64,000 nucleotides of DNA, taken from Haliscomenobacter sp040401995. Lineage in GTDB: Bacteria; Bacteroidota; Bacteroidia; Chitinophagales; Saprospiraceae. The translations under genes and the position numbers were made by a program. Positions 42,889 through 53,300 of the stretch are shown here, one piece after another (the first letter of the stretch is position 1; each line of letters starts with the position of its first letter). The notes under the pieces are model-generated. The model was given only the letters and a program-made list of their open reading frames with translations, made no database searches and was not told the origin of the DNA. The DNA lies in contig JBBANM010000001.1 in NCBI GenBank assembly GCA_040401995.1, forward strand, positions 1 to 64,000, read 5' to 3'.

Positions 42889-44631
42889 TTACTTAATGAT
42901 CAATTGCTGCCCAGCTAAAACGCCTTCGTTGCGATCCAAATTATTCAAATTGCGCAGATAAGAAGATGTTAGCCCATAATTTGCAGCAATAGAGTCTATC
43001 GTTTCACCCATGCGTACTGTGTGCAGTTGCTTGGGCGCTTCTGCTCGCGAAACTCCATTGCGGTATTCATAACTAGAAGGTTGTGCTGGATAGTAATTGG
43101 GCTCTGAGCGATAAGATCCATAGGGGTCTTCTTGAATTCCTTTGCTGGTAAATTGTGGCGCATTCGGAGCCATATTTTCAGTTTGCGGTGCAGTTGCTAC
43201 TGAAGCTGGCGAGCTTGTATAATCATAGCTGTTTGGCGTCGGAATTGCAGGTGAATTGTAGTTATAGGTAGGAGCTCCCGAATTATACCCTTGATTGTTG
43301 TTTCCATTGTTGTTGTTATACCCATTGTTGTTGGGAACGGCTGAGCCGTTGTTCGGAGTATACTGCGGTTGAACAGGGTCGGAAGTAACTCTATGCGGAG
43401 GAGGGCAATCGGTGGTTTTTAATAACTGTCCAGGGCGAATATTGTCGTAAGCGTTTAAGTTGTTCATGTAACGAAAACGCTCTTCCGAATAACCATATTG
43501 ACGCGCCAATTCGGATACCGTTTCTCCTTGTGCAACCGTATGCGTGCCACTGGAGGTCAACCAGGCTTGCAGACTTGTTGAACTAAAGCTGTATTGATTA
43601 GGTATATTGGTATTTACTGGTGGATTGTAATTAGTAGTGGAAGAAGATGTACCATTCGTTGGACTCAGGTACAAAACAGTTCCTACTCTCAGCTCATCAG
43701 AGGATAAGCGGTTCCAGGTTTTTATTTGATCAACAGAAAGGGCGTACTGGCGAGATAATTTGTAAAGAGTCTCTCCTTTGGCAACGGTATGGGTTTGTAA
43801 AGCTTTTTCCAGTACACCTCTTGATGTAAATTCATTTGGGGAACTGGATATACTATAAGAATTAGGAACATTAGTGAAGTTTGTGCTATTGCTTTTCGCT
43901 GTCGGCGCTGGTGATCCTTGGCAGATTTGGGACAGGTAAGCAGTTGCCTCTACGCCATTGACGGTGCGCAGTTTGAAAGAAGTATTGACCAAGCTGCTGG
44001 ATTCCTCAATAATCCCAACTGAAGGCACAACGTAGATATCCAAATAACGATTCGGGGTACTAGGATTGGTTTGGCGAAACAAATACCCTGGACAATTGCC
44101 ATAGGGCTGATCTTTTAAAAAGTATACAGATCCACGAACGTCATTGTTCGACAAATCACCTTGCGATTGTACGGCATTGCCAGGCGTGTAATGGAACCTA
44201 AAGCTGTTGGTATTGGCAACAATTTCGCGGCCATCGGTTCGGTAATAATAAACCGTACCTACTTGGGCGATTCGGTATTGGTTGGCGCCAATAGAAGACA
44301 CGATAAATACTTGGTGTACTTTACTATTGACGGTATTGAACCAATCTCTGGTTAATTGAGAATTGCGTAATGTATTGCAGTCCAACAAGCTACCAGGAGC
44401 ATAGGGTTGTATCGGCGCAGTAGTCTCTACTCCTACACTAAGAAATAACTTTTCGGTTTCGCTTATTTTGACTACATATACTACAATTTCGTTGCCTTTG
44501 CGGGTTTCAGCATAAGCATATTCATAGCGCTCAATGCAAGCAGGGTCATAAGCTACATAGTAATTGGTAGCATGAGCGCTAGTTATCAAAAAGAAAGAGA
44601 AAATTACCAATAGATAGCTGATTGTTTTCAT
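42889..44631 (-). CDS. Secreted protein with three LysM domains
   Basis: 580 residues with a signal peptide (ISYLLVIFSFFLITSAHA). Residues about 20-260 form an unrecognised domain. Three LysM peptidoglycan-binding modules follow: THTVAKGETLYKLSRQYALS (about 280), THTVAQGETVSELARQYGYS (about 357) and LHTVRMGETIDSIAANYGLT (C-terminal). They are separated by Ser/Thr- and Asn/Gly/Pro/Tyr-rich linkers, the longest a low-complexity stretch at about 405-520. Probably a periplasmic or surface cell-wall-binding protein; no catalytic domain was recognised. The response-regulator gene lies 229 bases upstream on the same strand. Confidence 0.85.
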   Translation of the reverse strand: MKTISYLLVIFSFFLITSAHATNYYVAYDPACIERYEYAYAETRKGNEIVVYVVKISETEKLFLSVGVETTAPIQPYAPGSLLDCNTLRNSQLTRDWFNTVNSKVHQVFIVSSIGANQYRIAQVGTVYYYRTDGREIVANTNSFRFHYTPGNAVQSQGDLSNNDVRGSVYFLKDQPYGNCPGYLFRQTNPSTPNRYLDIYVVPSVGIIEESSSLVNTSFKLRTVNGVEATAYLSQICQGSPAPTAKSNSTNFTNVPNSYSISSSPNEFTSRGVLEKALQTHTVAKGETLYKLSRQYALSVDQIKTWNRLSSDELRVGTVLYLSPTNGTSSSTTNYNPPVNTNIPNQYSFSSTSLQAWLTSSGTHTVAQGETVSELARQYGYSEERFRYMNNLNAYDNIRPGQLLKTTDCPPPHRVTSDPVQPQYTPNNGSAVPNNNGYNNNNGNNNQGYNSGAPTYNYNSPAIPTPNSYDYTSSPASVATAPQTENMAPNAPQFTSKGIQEDPYGSYRSEPNYYPAQPSSYEYRNGVSRAEAPKQLHTVRMGETIDSIAANYGLTSSYLRNLNNLDRNEGVLAGQQLIIK

Positions 44632-44860
44632 AGCAGAGACTTTTTTCGCCTAATTAAATTTCATCATTCAATTCCAAGGGAGCAACTTCAATTTACCGAA
44701 GCGATTCAAATACTTACGCAAGTTGCGAATATTTTTTTAAAATTACAATAAAACGAATATGCAAACGCCTTTGATTCGAAGCATTTAGCTGTTTACGGTA
44801 ATTAAATAGGAAAGTTACATTGTAAGCAATAATGGATATTCTTGATGTTTTCTAACAAAC

Positions 44861-45511
44861 CTATTTTGATACTAGCCCTTTATTTACGGCATATAAAACC
44901 AATTCCGAAGAAGTGGTAAACCCTAATTTCTTCATGATGTTTTTCTTATGGGTATATACAGTGTGGGTACTCAAATTTAAAACATCGGCTATTTCTTTGG
45001 CAATCAAACCCTTAGCTGTTTGTTGAACAATTTCGATTTCGCGTGCCGACAGGGGTAGGGGCGCAATGTTTTCCGCTTCGCTGGGTTTTGAAAATGTTTT
45101 TTCCAATAAAAAATCAATTACCCGAGTGCAAAAAAACTTATTGCCCTTTGCAACAGCTATTACTGCATCTACAATTTCGTCAACGCCACAGGTTTTGGTG
45201 ATAAAACTAGTGACGCCCATTTCTAATATTTCGTAAATCTCTTTTTTGTTGGTATCCGAACTGATCACCAATATCCGGCTTTTGGGAAAATGCGTTTTGA
45301 TTTGCCGAACTGTGTTGGTTTGAAAGCTATCTCCCTGGCTGTAATCAATGGTGACCACATCAACGGGTTGCTGGGTTAAAATTTCCATCAATTGGGCTTC
45401 GTTGCTTGCTTCTCCAACGATTTCAAATTGCTCCTGGCTTCCCAGCAACTCCCGCAACCCCAGGCGGATCAAATGCTGCTCATCGGCAAGAAGTATTGAA
45501 ATTTTATTCAT
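44861..45511 (-). CDS. NarL/LuxR-family response regulator
   Basis: 216 residues: receiver domain with acidic pair Asp10/Glu11, phospho-acceptor Asp56 (DVVTIDYSQG) and the switch Lys in SFITKTCG, followed by a LuxR-type helix-turn-helix (PLSAREIEIVQQTAKGLIAKEIADVLNLS, then THTVYTHKKNIMKKLG). It would bind DNA as a dimer when phosphorylated. No histidine kinase gene is adjacent, so the partner is unknown. It has a near-consensus promoter of its own (TTTG, 18 bases, TACTTTTG). Confidence 0.93.
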   Translation of the reverse strand: MNKISILLADEQHLIRLGLRELLGSQEQFEIVGEASNEAQLMEILTQQPVDVVTIDYSQGDSFQTNTVRQIKTHFPKSRILVISSDTNKKEIYEILEMGVTSFITKTCGVDEIVDAVIAVAKGNKFFCTRVIDFLLEKTFSKPSEAENIAPLPLSAREIEIVQQTAKGLIAKEIADVLNLSTHTVYTHKKNIMKKLGFTTSSELVLYAVNKGLVSK

Positions 45512-45555
45512 GGTCTGCTGGTTTACTTCAAATCTGTGTTCGGACTGTGTAAGGA

Positions 45556-45585
45556 CAAAAGTAAGTTAATTTAGACTGAATCAAA
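45556..45585 (-). promoter_or_regulatory. Bacteroidota promoter of the response regulator gene
   Basis: On the minus strand TTTG (45582-45585) precedes TACTTTTG (45556-45563) by 18 bases. Confidence 0.6.
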
Positions 45586-45655
45586 ATTAGTGCAGTCGTT
45601 ATTTACATTTTCCTTCGCTATGTTGATCCATTTAACCGCTATATTCCTCAAAAGT

Positions 45656-46870
45656 TCACCTTTTTTTTAATCGGTCTAGGTCTTTGAATTGATCTTTGGG
45701 GGCAAACTCCGGTTTTTCGCCTTGTTCCTGGAACCTTACTTTGAGTTTATACCTGCCGCTCAAGGATGAAATCATCGGCCCCATCATGGTGAGCAATACT
45801 TCCTTGGCATGTTCTTTGGCTTTGTCAAAAGCATCTCCTTCAACGGCTTCCCGCCGAAATTCTTCGCGCAAAGAGTTAAAAGCCCGGTTTAAATCCGATT
45901 CTTTTATCTCGCGCAACCATCCAACATCCAATTTATCGAGTTTGGGATACACTTCATGGGAAAGAATGACGGGCGGAGGTAAAGTCACTGTCACCAAACG
46001 GGCGGCACTATTGAGTTTAATGTCAAAATATTCGTCCAGTCTAAAACCAATTTTCATGATGCTGATGGCCGAAATCTCAATGTCGGTAGTCGATACATTC
46101 ACCCCCAGGAGTTTGGTTTTCAATTGTTTGGTTAACCCTTTTTTGTCGCGAATTTCGAACGTAGCCAATTCGGCGATTACTTTTTCCACACGTTGTTGCA
46201 ATAACCCACGCGCTAAACCAAAGTCTTCAATATTGGCCCGGTCTTCCAGTTTTTTCATAAATGGCGCTAATGCCTCCGACATCGCAATACCGCAGGGGGT
46301 GTCTACTTTTTTGCCTTTACCATAAAAAGCGCCATCGCGGAGGGGGACTAGGTTTCCAATTACATTGTTCACCAAATAACAGGTGTATTTTGCTGCTACT
46401 TCATAAAGTACGTCAGTAGAGCCGCGAAATTTATTGTCGTACCAAGTTTGGTAAATCGTACTCGACGTATCCTTGATCATCAAAAAATCATCATAATACA
46501 GATTGCGCAAATAGGAGTGGTGTTTGTCATACTCTTTGGGTAACTTGGCGCGAACTGTGGCGCTAAGTCCCATCCTCGTAGCCACATGATTGAGGATAGA
46601 CATATTTAAATCGTATACCAATTGATTGAATTCCCGGCGGTAGCGCTTGGGATTGGTAAGGATGGCTAGCGCGTCGCCTTCGTCGACGTCAAAATTGAAA
46701 TCGGACGGAATGTAGTTTAGTTGAATTTCTTTGGGAATATTGGTTATCGTCCCCCCGGAGCTGGTTGGAAAATACTTGATCCCCACTAAAATAAATAAGC
46801 CGAGAATCAAGACCAACAAAATGATTTGGCCAATGCGCAACCCGGATTGGCCTTCTGGTTTTTTAGACAT
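45656..46870 (-). CDS. DUF4230-like membrane-anchored protein
   Basis: 404 residues with one N-terminal transmembrane helix (IGQIILLVLILGLFILVGIKYF), placing the rest outside the cytoplasm. The C-terminal part (IMKIGFRLDEYFDIKLNSAA then VTLPPPVILSHEVYPKL) has the wording of DUF4230, a widespread domain of unknown function that often follows a single helix. The middle 200 residues are mostly helical and unassigned. It is divergent from folP. Function cannot be inferred; membrane-associated housekeeping is a guess. Confidence 0.75.
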   Translation of the reverse strand: MSKKPEGQSGLRIGQIILLVLILGLFILVGIKYFPTSSGGTITNIPKEIQLNYIPSDFNFDVDEGDALAILTNPKRYRREFNQLVYDLNMSILNHVATRMGLSATVRAKLPKEYDKHHSYLRNLYYDDFLMIKDTSSTIYQTWYDNKFRGSTDVLYEVAAKYTCYLVNNVIGNLVPLRDGAFYGKGKKVDTPCGIAMSEALAPFMKKLEDRANIEDFGLARGLLQQRVEKVIAELATFEIRDKKGLTKQLKTKLLGVNVSTTDIEISAISIMKIGFRLDEYFDIKLNSAARLVTVTLPPPVILSHEVYPKLDKLDVGWLREIKESDLNRAFNSLREEFRREAVEGDAFDKAKEHAKEVLLTMMGPMISSLSGRYKLKVRFQEQGEKPEFAPKDQFKDLDRLKKR

Positions 46871-46884
46871 GGGTAATATGTTCG

Positions 46885-46913
46885 TTGTTTTTCAATGGTT
46901 TATCCTACTTTTG
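46885..46913 (+). promoter_or_regulatory. Bacteroidota promoter of folP and the following operon
   Basis: TTG (46885-46887) is followed after 18 bases by TACTTTTG (46906-46913), a perfect -7 match. It would start a leader of about 85 bases before folP. Confidence 0.6.
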
Positions 46914-47003
46914 ACTAGATTAATAAAGCCTTCCAAAGACTTTTGAATCACCTAGTACCGATACATACATCAAAATTAATAACTTTACCGAAACCTTTGA
47001 AAT

Positions 47004-47846
47004 ATGCTTTTCCCAAATACTTCGCTTAATTGTCGCGGTCGGCTACTGGATCTTTCCAAACCAGTGATCATGGGAATCCTCAACGTTACGCCTGATTCAT
47101 TTTTTGACGGTGGAAGATACAATACGGTTACCCATGCGCTCAGTCAAGCCGAACGAATGCTCGAAGAAGGTGCAGCCATTATCGACGTAGGCGGTATGTC
47201 CACTCGCCCCAATGCCGAGATGATCGACCCCGCGATTGAGCAACAGCGCGTGCTACCGGTCATTGAGGCCATCCTCAAATCATTTCCCGATACCATTATT
47301 TCTATTGACACCATTTATGCTCAAACGGCTCGAGCCGCTGCTAGTGCTGGCGTCAGCATCATCAACGATGTATCAGCAGGTCGATTGGACACTGACCTGT
47401 ATGAAACGGTTGCAGAATTAGGCCTGCCTTATGTGCTCATGCACAGCAAAGGCACGCCACAAACCATGACCAAACTAACAGAATACACTGATGTGGTAGC
47501 TGAAGTGCTTGATTTCTTTATCCAAGAAACTGGAAAATTAAAAGCGCTTGGGGTGAAAGACATTGTCATCGACCCTGGCTTAGGTTTTGCCAAGAAAATG
47601 GAACATAGCTACACCTTGCTCAAATCGCTAGAGGTGTTTAAAATACTGGACTATCCAATTATGGCAGGCGTTTCGCGCAAGTCCATGATTTATCGTTTAT
47701 TGAATACCGATGCGGCCAATGCGCTTAATGGCGCTACTGCTTTGCACATGGTAGCGCTGCAAAATGGCGCTCGTCTCCTCCGCGTACACGACGTGCTGCC
47801 CGCAATGGAGGTAATAAAGCTTTGGGAAACTTTGTACGTTGATTAA
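47004..47846 (+). CDS. folP: Dihydropteroate synthase
   Basis: Joins 4-aminobenzoate to the pterin diphosphate in folate synthesis; the sulfonamide target. 280 residues, TIM barrel. Signatures are VIMGILNVTPDSFFDGGRYN and EEGAAIIDVGGMSTRP, then SIDTIYAQTARAA, INDVSAGRLD, and IDPGLGFAKKMEHSY. The start ATG precedes LFPNTSLNCRGRLLDLSKP, as in relatives. It is the first gene of an apparent plus-strand cluster (folP, unknown membrane protein, yheT, tamB, DUF2461). Confidence 0.95.
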   Translation: MLFPNTSLNCRGRLLDLSKPVIMGILNVTPDSFFDGGRYNTVTHALSQAERMLEEGAAIIDVGGMSTRPNAEMIDPAIEQQRVLPVIEAILKSFPDTIISIDTIYAQTARAAASAGVSIINDVSAGRLDTDLYETVAELGLPYVLMHSKGTPQTMTKLTEYTDVVAEVLDFFIQETGKLKALGVKDIVIDPGLGFAKKMEHSYTLLKSLEVFKILDYPIMAGVSRKSMIYRLLNTDAANALNGATALHMVALQNGARLLRVHDVLPAMEVIKLWETLYVD

Positions 47847-47900
47847 ATTTGTGGCAACAGCCTGCGGCTTTTGCTACAAGTCTACTACTAATTCCAGGAT

Positions 47901-49304
47901 ATGCCCGAACAGATAACCGAAAAAAAAATCATCAAAATTGTACTGCGGTATTTGCGTGAGTACTATAAAAATTTTGATCGTTACAGCGACATGGAGATCA
48001 GCTCTGATCTACGTGGTGCTGGCGGTATTGTGGCCGACGGTTATTTGGCGTTTAAAAAAAATGAAACTGATTATTTTACCATCACTTTTGAAGCAACGGA
48101 TTACCACAAACGCGATGAGTTGCGCTTCCAACGGCTCGTGTCGCTCCAGCGCGCCGATGCCCTGGCTTGCGGCATGACGGCCACTACTGTTTTCGCCCTA
48201 ATATGCTATGTTCAAAAAGCTTTGGATGTGATCGGCGATTATTTTTGGTTAAGCGTAATGGGGGCTGGCTTGACGGTTCTCTTTTTTTCGATTGTTTTTT
48301 ATTGGTTGTTGCACCCACTCCGGCGTTACCGCTACATTTTTGCCATTCAGCAATTTAAAGCATATTACGCCGACGATCAGTGGGTAGCTTATAGCAACGA
48401 TGTATTTAATGGCTACGAAGACGGCTATTACCAAGAGTTGTACGACCAATGTGTTTTCAACGGCTTTGGCATGGTAGAAGTAGATGGGAATGGACATGTA
48501 AGGCTACAAGTGGCACCAGCAGTAAACGACCCCGAGTTCCTCTTGTTGCGAAAAATCGTTCCGCTCTTTACGCAAAGTGATTTTGCCAAACGCATTCAGT
48601 CCCGAGTACAAAAAATAAGTTGGTGGGATCAAATGGTCGCTTATTTCAGAAAATTGCCTTTTCAGGATGATTTGAATAATTTGCGTCGATTTCAACGCTC
48701 GGTATACCACCAGCTGGCTATTTGTTTGGTCAACGTTTTGTTTATTAGTGTCATTTTTTATTTGGAGCGGCAAAAACCATCGGTCGTTTATGTTGACGAG
48801 CGCTTGTATCCTCTGGAAATGAATGATTTAGGGCAAAAACTACGACCTCTGCCTGAGCCCTCAGTTCAGTATCCAGAACCGCCGCCCGACACCGCTGAAG
48901 TAGCACCTTTTCAAACCAACGTTCAACCGTATATTGACATGCATAATTGGGGCATTCCGGAACCTCGGTTTAATAAAGAAGATGTATTGGTATATTCGCC
49001 CAATCGTTTTATCGTTTATCCTTGTCAGCGGATGTACGGATCCATCGAGGGGAAAATAATCGTTCGAATGGGACAATTTGCCAGTCTTGATTTGTTGAAA
49101 AACCGCATAAAACGCTTACGAATGGAAGGGGTTGCCGTAAATGGGATGTGGGCACAATGTTTTTTCCCAAATGAAGCCTACTATTTCTTGTATTTAGAAG
49201 ATTTTTATAGCTCCTTTGAGGAAGCCCAGCAGGCGGCAAAGCAAGTACAAAAAAGGATTGAAAAAAGCAATTTGAAAATGGCGATCAGCATTTATAAACT
49301 TTAG
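47901..49304 (+). CDS. Unknown three-helix membrane protein
   Basis: 467 residues, family not recognised. Hydrophobic helices lie at about 90-108, 115-135 (YFWLSVMGAGLTVLFFSIVF) and 280-297 (LAICLVNVLFISVIFYL). The soluble N-terminus has SSDLRGAGGIVADGYLAFKK then DYFTITFEATDYHKRDE. Its D...E-x-T spacing is reminiscent of restriction-endonuclease-like folds, a weak and speculative resemblance. The C-terminal 80 residues (QFASLDLLKNRIKRLRMEGV to AAKQVQKRIEKSNLKMAISI) could be a SPOR-like fold. It lies 54 bases after folP and 66 before yheT. Confidence 0.7.
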   Translation: MPEQITEKKIIKIVLRYLREYYKNFDRYSDMEISSDLRGAGGIVADGYLAFKKNETDYFTITFEATDYHKRDELRFQRLVSLQRADALACGMTATTVFALICYVQKALDVIGDYFWLSVMGAGLTVLFFSIVFYWLLHPLRRYRYIFAIQQFKAYYADDQWVAYSNDVFNGYEDGYYQELYDQCVFNGFGMVEVDGNGHVRLQVAPAVNDPEFLLLRKIVPLFTQSDFAKRIQSRVQKISWWDQMVAYFRKLPFQDDLNNLRRFQRSVYHQLAICLVNVLFISVIFYLERQKPSVVYVDERLYPLEMNDLGQKLRPLPEPSVQYPEPPPDTAEVAPFQTNVQPYIDMHNWGIPEPRFNKEDVLVYSPNRFIVYPCQRMYGSIEGKIIVRMGQFASLDLLKNRIKRLRMEGVAVNGMWAQCFFPNEAYYFLYLEDFYSSFEEAQQAAKQVQKRIEKSNLKMAISIYKL

Positions 49305-49370
49305 CTGGTAGTAAGGGTGTGATGACGCCATAAAGTTCATAAATTCGCCAGTTCAAAGAAAAAATGAATA

Positions 49371-50342
49371 ATGCCGATATTTGAATCCAGTGATTACCGC
49401 CCGCCTTTGCTTTTTCGCAATACTTATGTGAATACCATTTATACATCGCTGGTTCGTAGAGTAGAGGATTTGATCTATACCCGTGAACGAATTGCCACGC
49501 CTGACCAAGATTTTTTAGACCTAGATTGGTCGGTGAAAGGCAATAATCGTTTGGTGTTAGTACTTCATGGCTTGGAAAGCAACGCCAATCGGTCTTATAT
49601 AAAAGGACTGATTCGCTGTTTCAATATCAGTGGTTGGGATGGTGTAGGGATGAATTTCCGTGGTTGTAGCGGCGAAAACAATCTCAGCTTGCGTACTTAT
49701 CACGTGGGTGAAACCAGCGACTTACAGGTGGTACTGGAACACATTCTCCAGTTGAATCGCTACCGCACGGTTGTTTTAGTTGGGTTTAGTTTGGGCGGAA
49801 ATGTGGTGCTCAAGTATTTGGGCGAACAAGGCGCGAAAATTTTTCCCGAAATTAAAGCGGCTGTTGCTGTTTCCGTTCCTTGCCATGTTCCGAGCGCCAA
49901 TATCGAGTTCAATCGTCGGCGGAATTGGATGTATTTGCGACGTTTTCTGAAAACCCTAAACAACAAAATGCATGAAAAAGCCGCCCAATGGCCGGGGCAT
50001 TTGGACATCAAAAAAAACAATCCGCGTAGTTTTGATGAATTTGACGAAGCGTTTACGGCTCCCGTTCATGGATTTAAAAACGCCGAAGATTATTGGACAC
50101 GCAACAGCAGTCTACAATTTATCCCCAACATTAAGTTACCTACGTTGTTGATCAATGCACTGGACGATACTTTTTTAAGTCCGCAGTGTTTTCCAAAGAA
50201 AGAGGCAAAAGATATGCCCAATTTTTATCTGGCAATGCCTAAATGGGGCGGACATTGCGGTTTTTATACACCAACCAAAGACAATGTACTCTGGAGTGAA
50301 AAAACAGCGTTGACTTTTTTAGAACAGATGACTGCAAACTAA
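49371..50342 (+). CDS. Alpha/beta hydrolase of the YheT family
   Basis: 323 residues. The family is recognised from LVLVLHGLESNANRSYIKGL, GVGMNFRGCSGENNLSLRTYHVGET, and the nucleophile elbow GFSLGGN (Ser near 142). The acid is likely the Asp in NALDDTFLSPQC, and the His is in KWGGHCGFY. YheT members are carboxylesterase-like with no firm substrate. The stop TAA shares its last A with the ATG of tamB, so translation of the two is probably coupled. Confidence 0.9.
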   Translation: MPIFESSDYRPPLLFRNTYVNTIYTSLVRRVEDLIYTRERIATPDQDFLDLDWSVKGNNRLVLVLHGLESNANRSYIKGLIRCFNISGWDGVGMNFRGCSGENNLSLRTYHVGETSDLQVVLEHILQLNRYRTVVLVGFSLGGNVVLKYLGEQGAKIFPEIKAAVAVSVPCHVPSANIEFNRRRNWMYLRRFLKTLNNKMHEKAAQWPGHLDIKKNNPRSFDEFDEAFTAPVHGFKNAEDYWTRNSSLQFIPNIKLPTLLINALDDTFLSPQCFPKKEAKDMPNFYLAMPKWGGHCGFYTPTKDNVLWSEKTALTFLEQMTAN

Positions 50343-53300
50343 TGGATAAAAACCAAGAGGAAAAAAGAATCCGCGATTTGCGATGGTATACCTGGTTGGC
50401 TTACCGTCGCCTTTTGGTGCTTTTCCGCTTGGTAATAGCCTTGCTAGCTGTTTTAGGCACCTGTTTGTATCTAATTTTTCAAGTACCATTTGTACAAGCG
50501 TGGGTGATCAAAGAAACCACAAATGCGATTTCTAAAGTCACCAAAACTAAGGTTTCCATAGGCTATTTTCGGATGGGTTTTTTGAATAACCTCGTTTTGA
50601 ATGAGGTATATCTGGAAGACGACAATAAAGACACCCTGCTGTATTGCAAAAGACTGAGCGCAAAGTTGGAATTGAGCCCCTTTATGTTGGTGCGCCAAGG
50701 CTTGGTAGTAACTGAGTTGTCGTTGCAAAAAGGGCGTTTTTTTATTCAACAAGGACCGCAAGATTCGCTTAACAACCTGGAAACCATCTTCAATCGCTTG
50801 ATTCCGCCCTCTCCGGATGATCCCAATAAAAAAAGCAAACCTTTTAGTTTGGTGCTCCGGCGATTGAATTTAGATGATGTTGCGTTTTTGAAAAACGACT
50901 TGGATCGGGGGCAGCGCTTAAATATCGTTGTGGGCAAAGGCAGGTTGATGATTGACCAAATGAACTTGCCTAAAAGGCGAATCTCAGCGCGTTATCTAAA
51001 TCTGGATCACATCAAAGTACTGATTGATGAACTGCCTTATGGCCCCAAATACGTCGATACTTCGCTGGATCCAGAGCCGCCTATTGATTCCGCTCGTTTA
51101 GACACCTCACTGTGGCAAATCATGGTTGGAGAGTTTCGCCTAACCAATGGTGTTTTTAATCTTCATAATTACCGCAACGCTCCTAAAAAAACAACCCCGC
51201 GCGATACCATTGATTTTCAACACCTCCAAGTTAGCGATATCGGCATTACCATCAATAATTTCATGTTGCACCAGGATGTGTTTACAGGTATCGTTAAAGG
51301 GATTCACCTCAAAGAACAATCCGGGTTTGTACTGGAAAAACTAGCGGCAGAAGACGCTACTGTTAGCAGCAAAGGTATTTTACTCAATGACATGCAGCTC
51401 ATAACGCCTTATTCCCGAATTGGTGATACGCTGCACCTCACTTTCAATGATTACAATGCATTTGATGATTTTCCCAACTTAGTACGCTTAGATGGGCGCT
51501 TTCACGATGCCAAAATAGCCATTCGCGATATCATGTCCTTTGCATCGGATCTGACCACCAACCCATTTTTTCGAAAAAACAAAGGAACAGTGGCGGAATT
51601 AGACGGGCAAATCAAAGGTAAAATCAACAACCTTGATGGACGGAATCTTACCATTTTATTGCCAGATGGCACTTTTTTCAAGGGGAAATTTAATTCTCGA
51701 GATTTGGCGGTTAAAGATGAAGAATCGCTCCAACTTCGAGTGGATCAACTGCGTACCAACATGGTGACGCTGCGAGAGCTATTGCCCAATTTTGATCTGC
51801 CTCAAAACTTCAATAAACTAGGAAGATTGACGTTTGCCGGCAATTTTGTAGGTTTTTTTAGCAGCTTTAACCTTGATGGCATTTTAACTTCCAGCCTTGG
51901 TTCCGCAGATTTGGATATTTCTCTGAACCTAATTCCTGGTTTAGAACGTGCCAAATACAATGGTACGATAAAATTACTCGGTTTTGACTTGGGTGGCTGG
52001 ACGGGTAATCCTGATTATGGGCGCTTCAATTTGGATTCAAAAATCAGTAACGGCGTAGGCTTATCGGGACCAAAAGCCAGCGCTGAAGTGACTGCCGATC
52101 TTAAAAGTTTTGCTTTTAAAAATTACAGTTATGAAAATGCCCACATGGAGGGAAAATTGCAATCGCGTCAATTTGACGGCAAGTTCGAGATCCATGACCC
52201 CAATGTAGATTTTACTTTTTCCGGGAAAGTGGATATGTCGCAAGACATTCCAGAATACAACTTTCAAGCTTCGGTCAACAACCTAAACCTTCAAAAGTTA
52301 AATTTCACCAAACAGGATTTGGTGCTAAACGGGGATATATTCTTAGATCTCCGCGCCAAAAATATATCTGACCTTACTGGCACAGCGCGCTTGCTGCAGT
52401 TTGACATCCACCAAGGGGATCAGACCTATCATTTTGATTCGATCAATGTAACTTCAAATTTTGAAAAACCGGGCATCAAACGCTTATCGCTCCGTTCTGA
52501 TGTAGCCGACGGCTATATCGTCGGGAAATTTGAAATGGATGAAATTCCTACTGCCGTACTGCAATATTTGTCCAAACGCTATCCTGGGTATGCGCAACGA
52601 ATAGGTATTCAGCTACGCGATACGGTATTGAGTGTCAATCAATTTGATTACAACATCACGATCAAAGACAGCAAAGGGATTCACGAGTTGATTGCTCCCG
52701 AGCTCGGTCGATTGGCGAATGTAACGTTTAAGGGGAAATTTGACGATTTGAAATCGGTGATGATAGGAGAGTTGGTTGTTCCAGAGCTCCGTTTTGGTGA
52801 TGTGGTCTTTAACGACATTGCCGGTAGTTTTGATCTTCGGCGCGGTGACGGCGATATAGCTTTGACTGTGGGTACCACGGTGGTCAATGAAAAACAGCAT
52901 TTTGCTCAGATTTATATTCCCATTTTTATTTCAGGCGATACCTTGGATTTTGGCATTGTTTATAAGGATCCAAAATCTGATTTATTGGCCAATCTGGACA
53001 TCAATGGCAAAGTGGCCATCATCGATAAAAATACCTTTCAGATTAAGCTTAACAATTCTGGACTAACGCTGCTGGAACAAAGCTGGGCCATCGATCCGCG
53101 CAACAACATGATCATCAGCAAAGATCGAGTAGATGTCCAGAATTTTGTGATCACCGAAGGTAAAAAATCGGTGACGCTAAAAGAATTTCAACAGAGCGGT
53201 TTACAATGCGCCCTTGCCAATTTCAACATTGCGGAAATTAATAATTTTATCAAGGTAGATCCTTTGGAATTTGCCGGTTCATGTGATATATCCGCAACAG

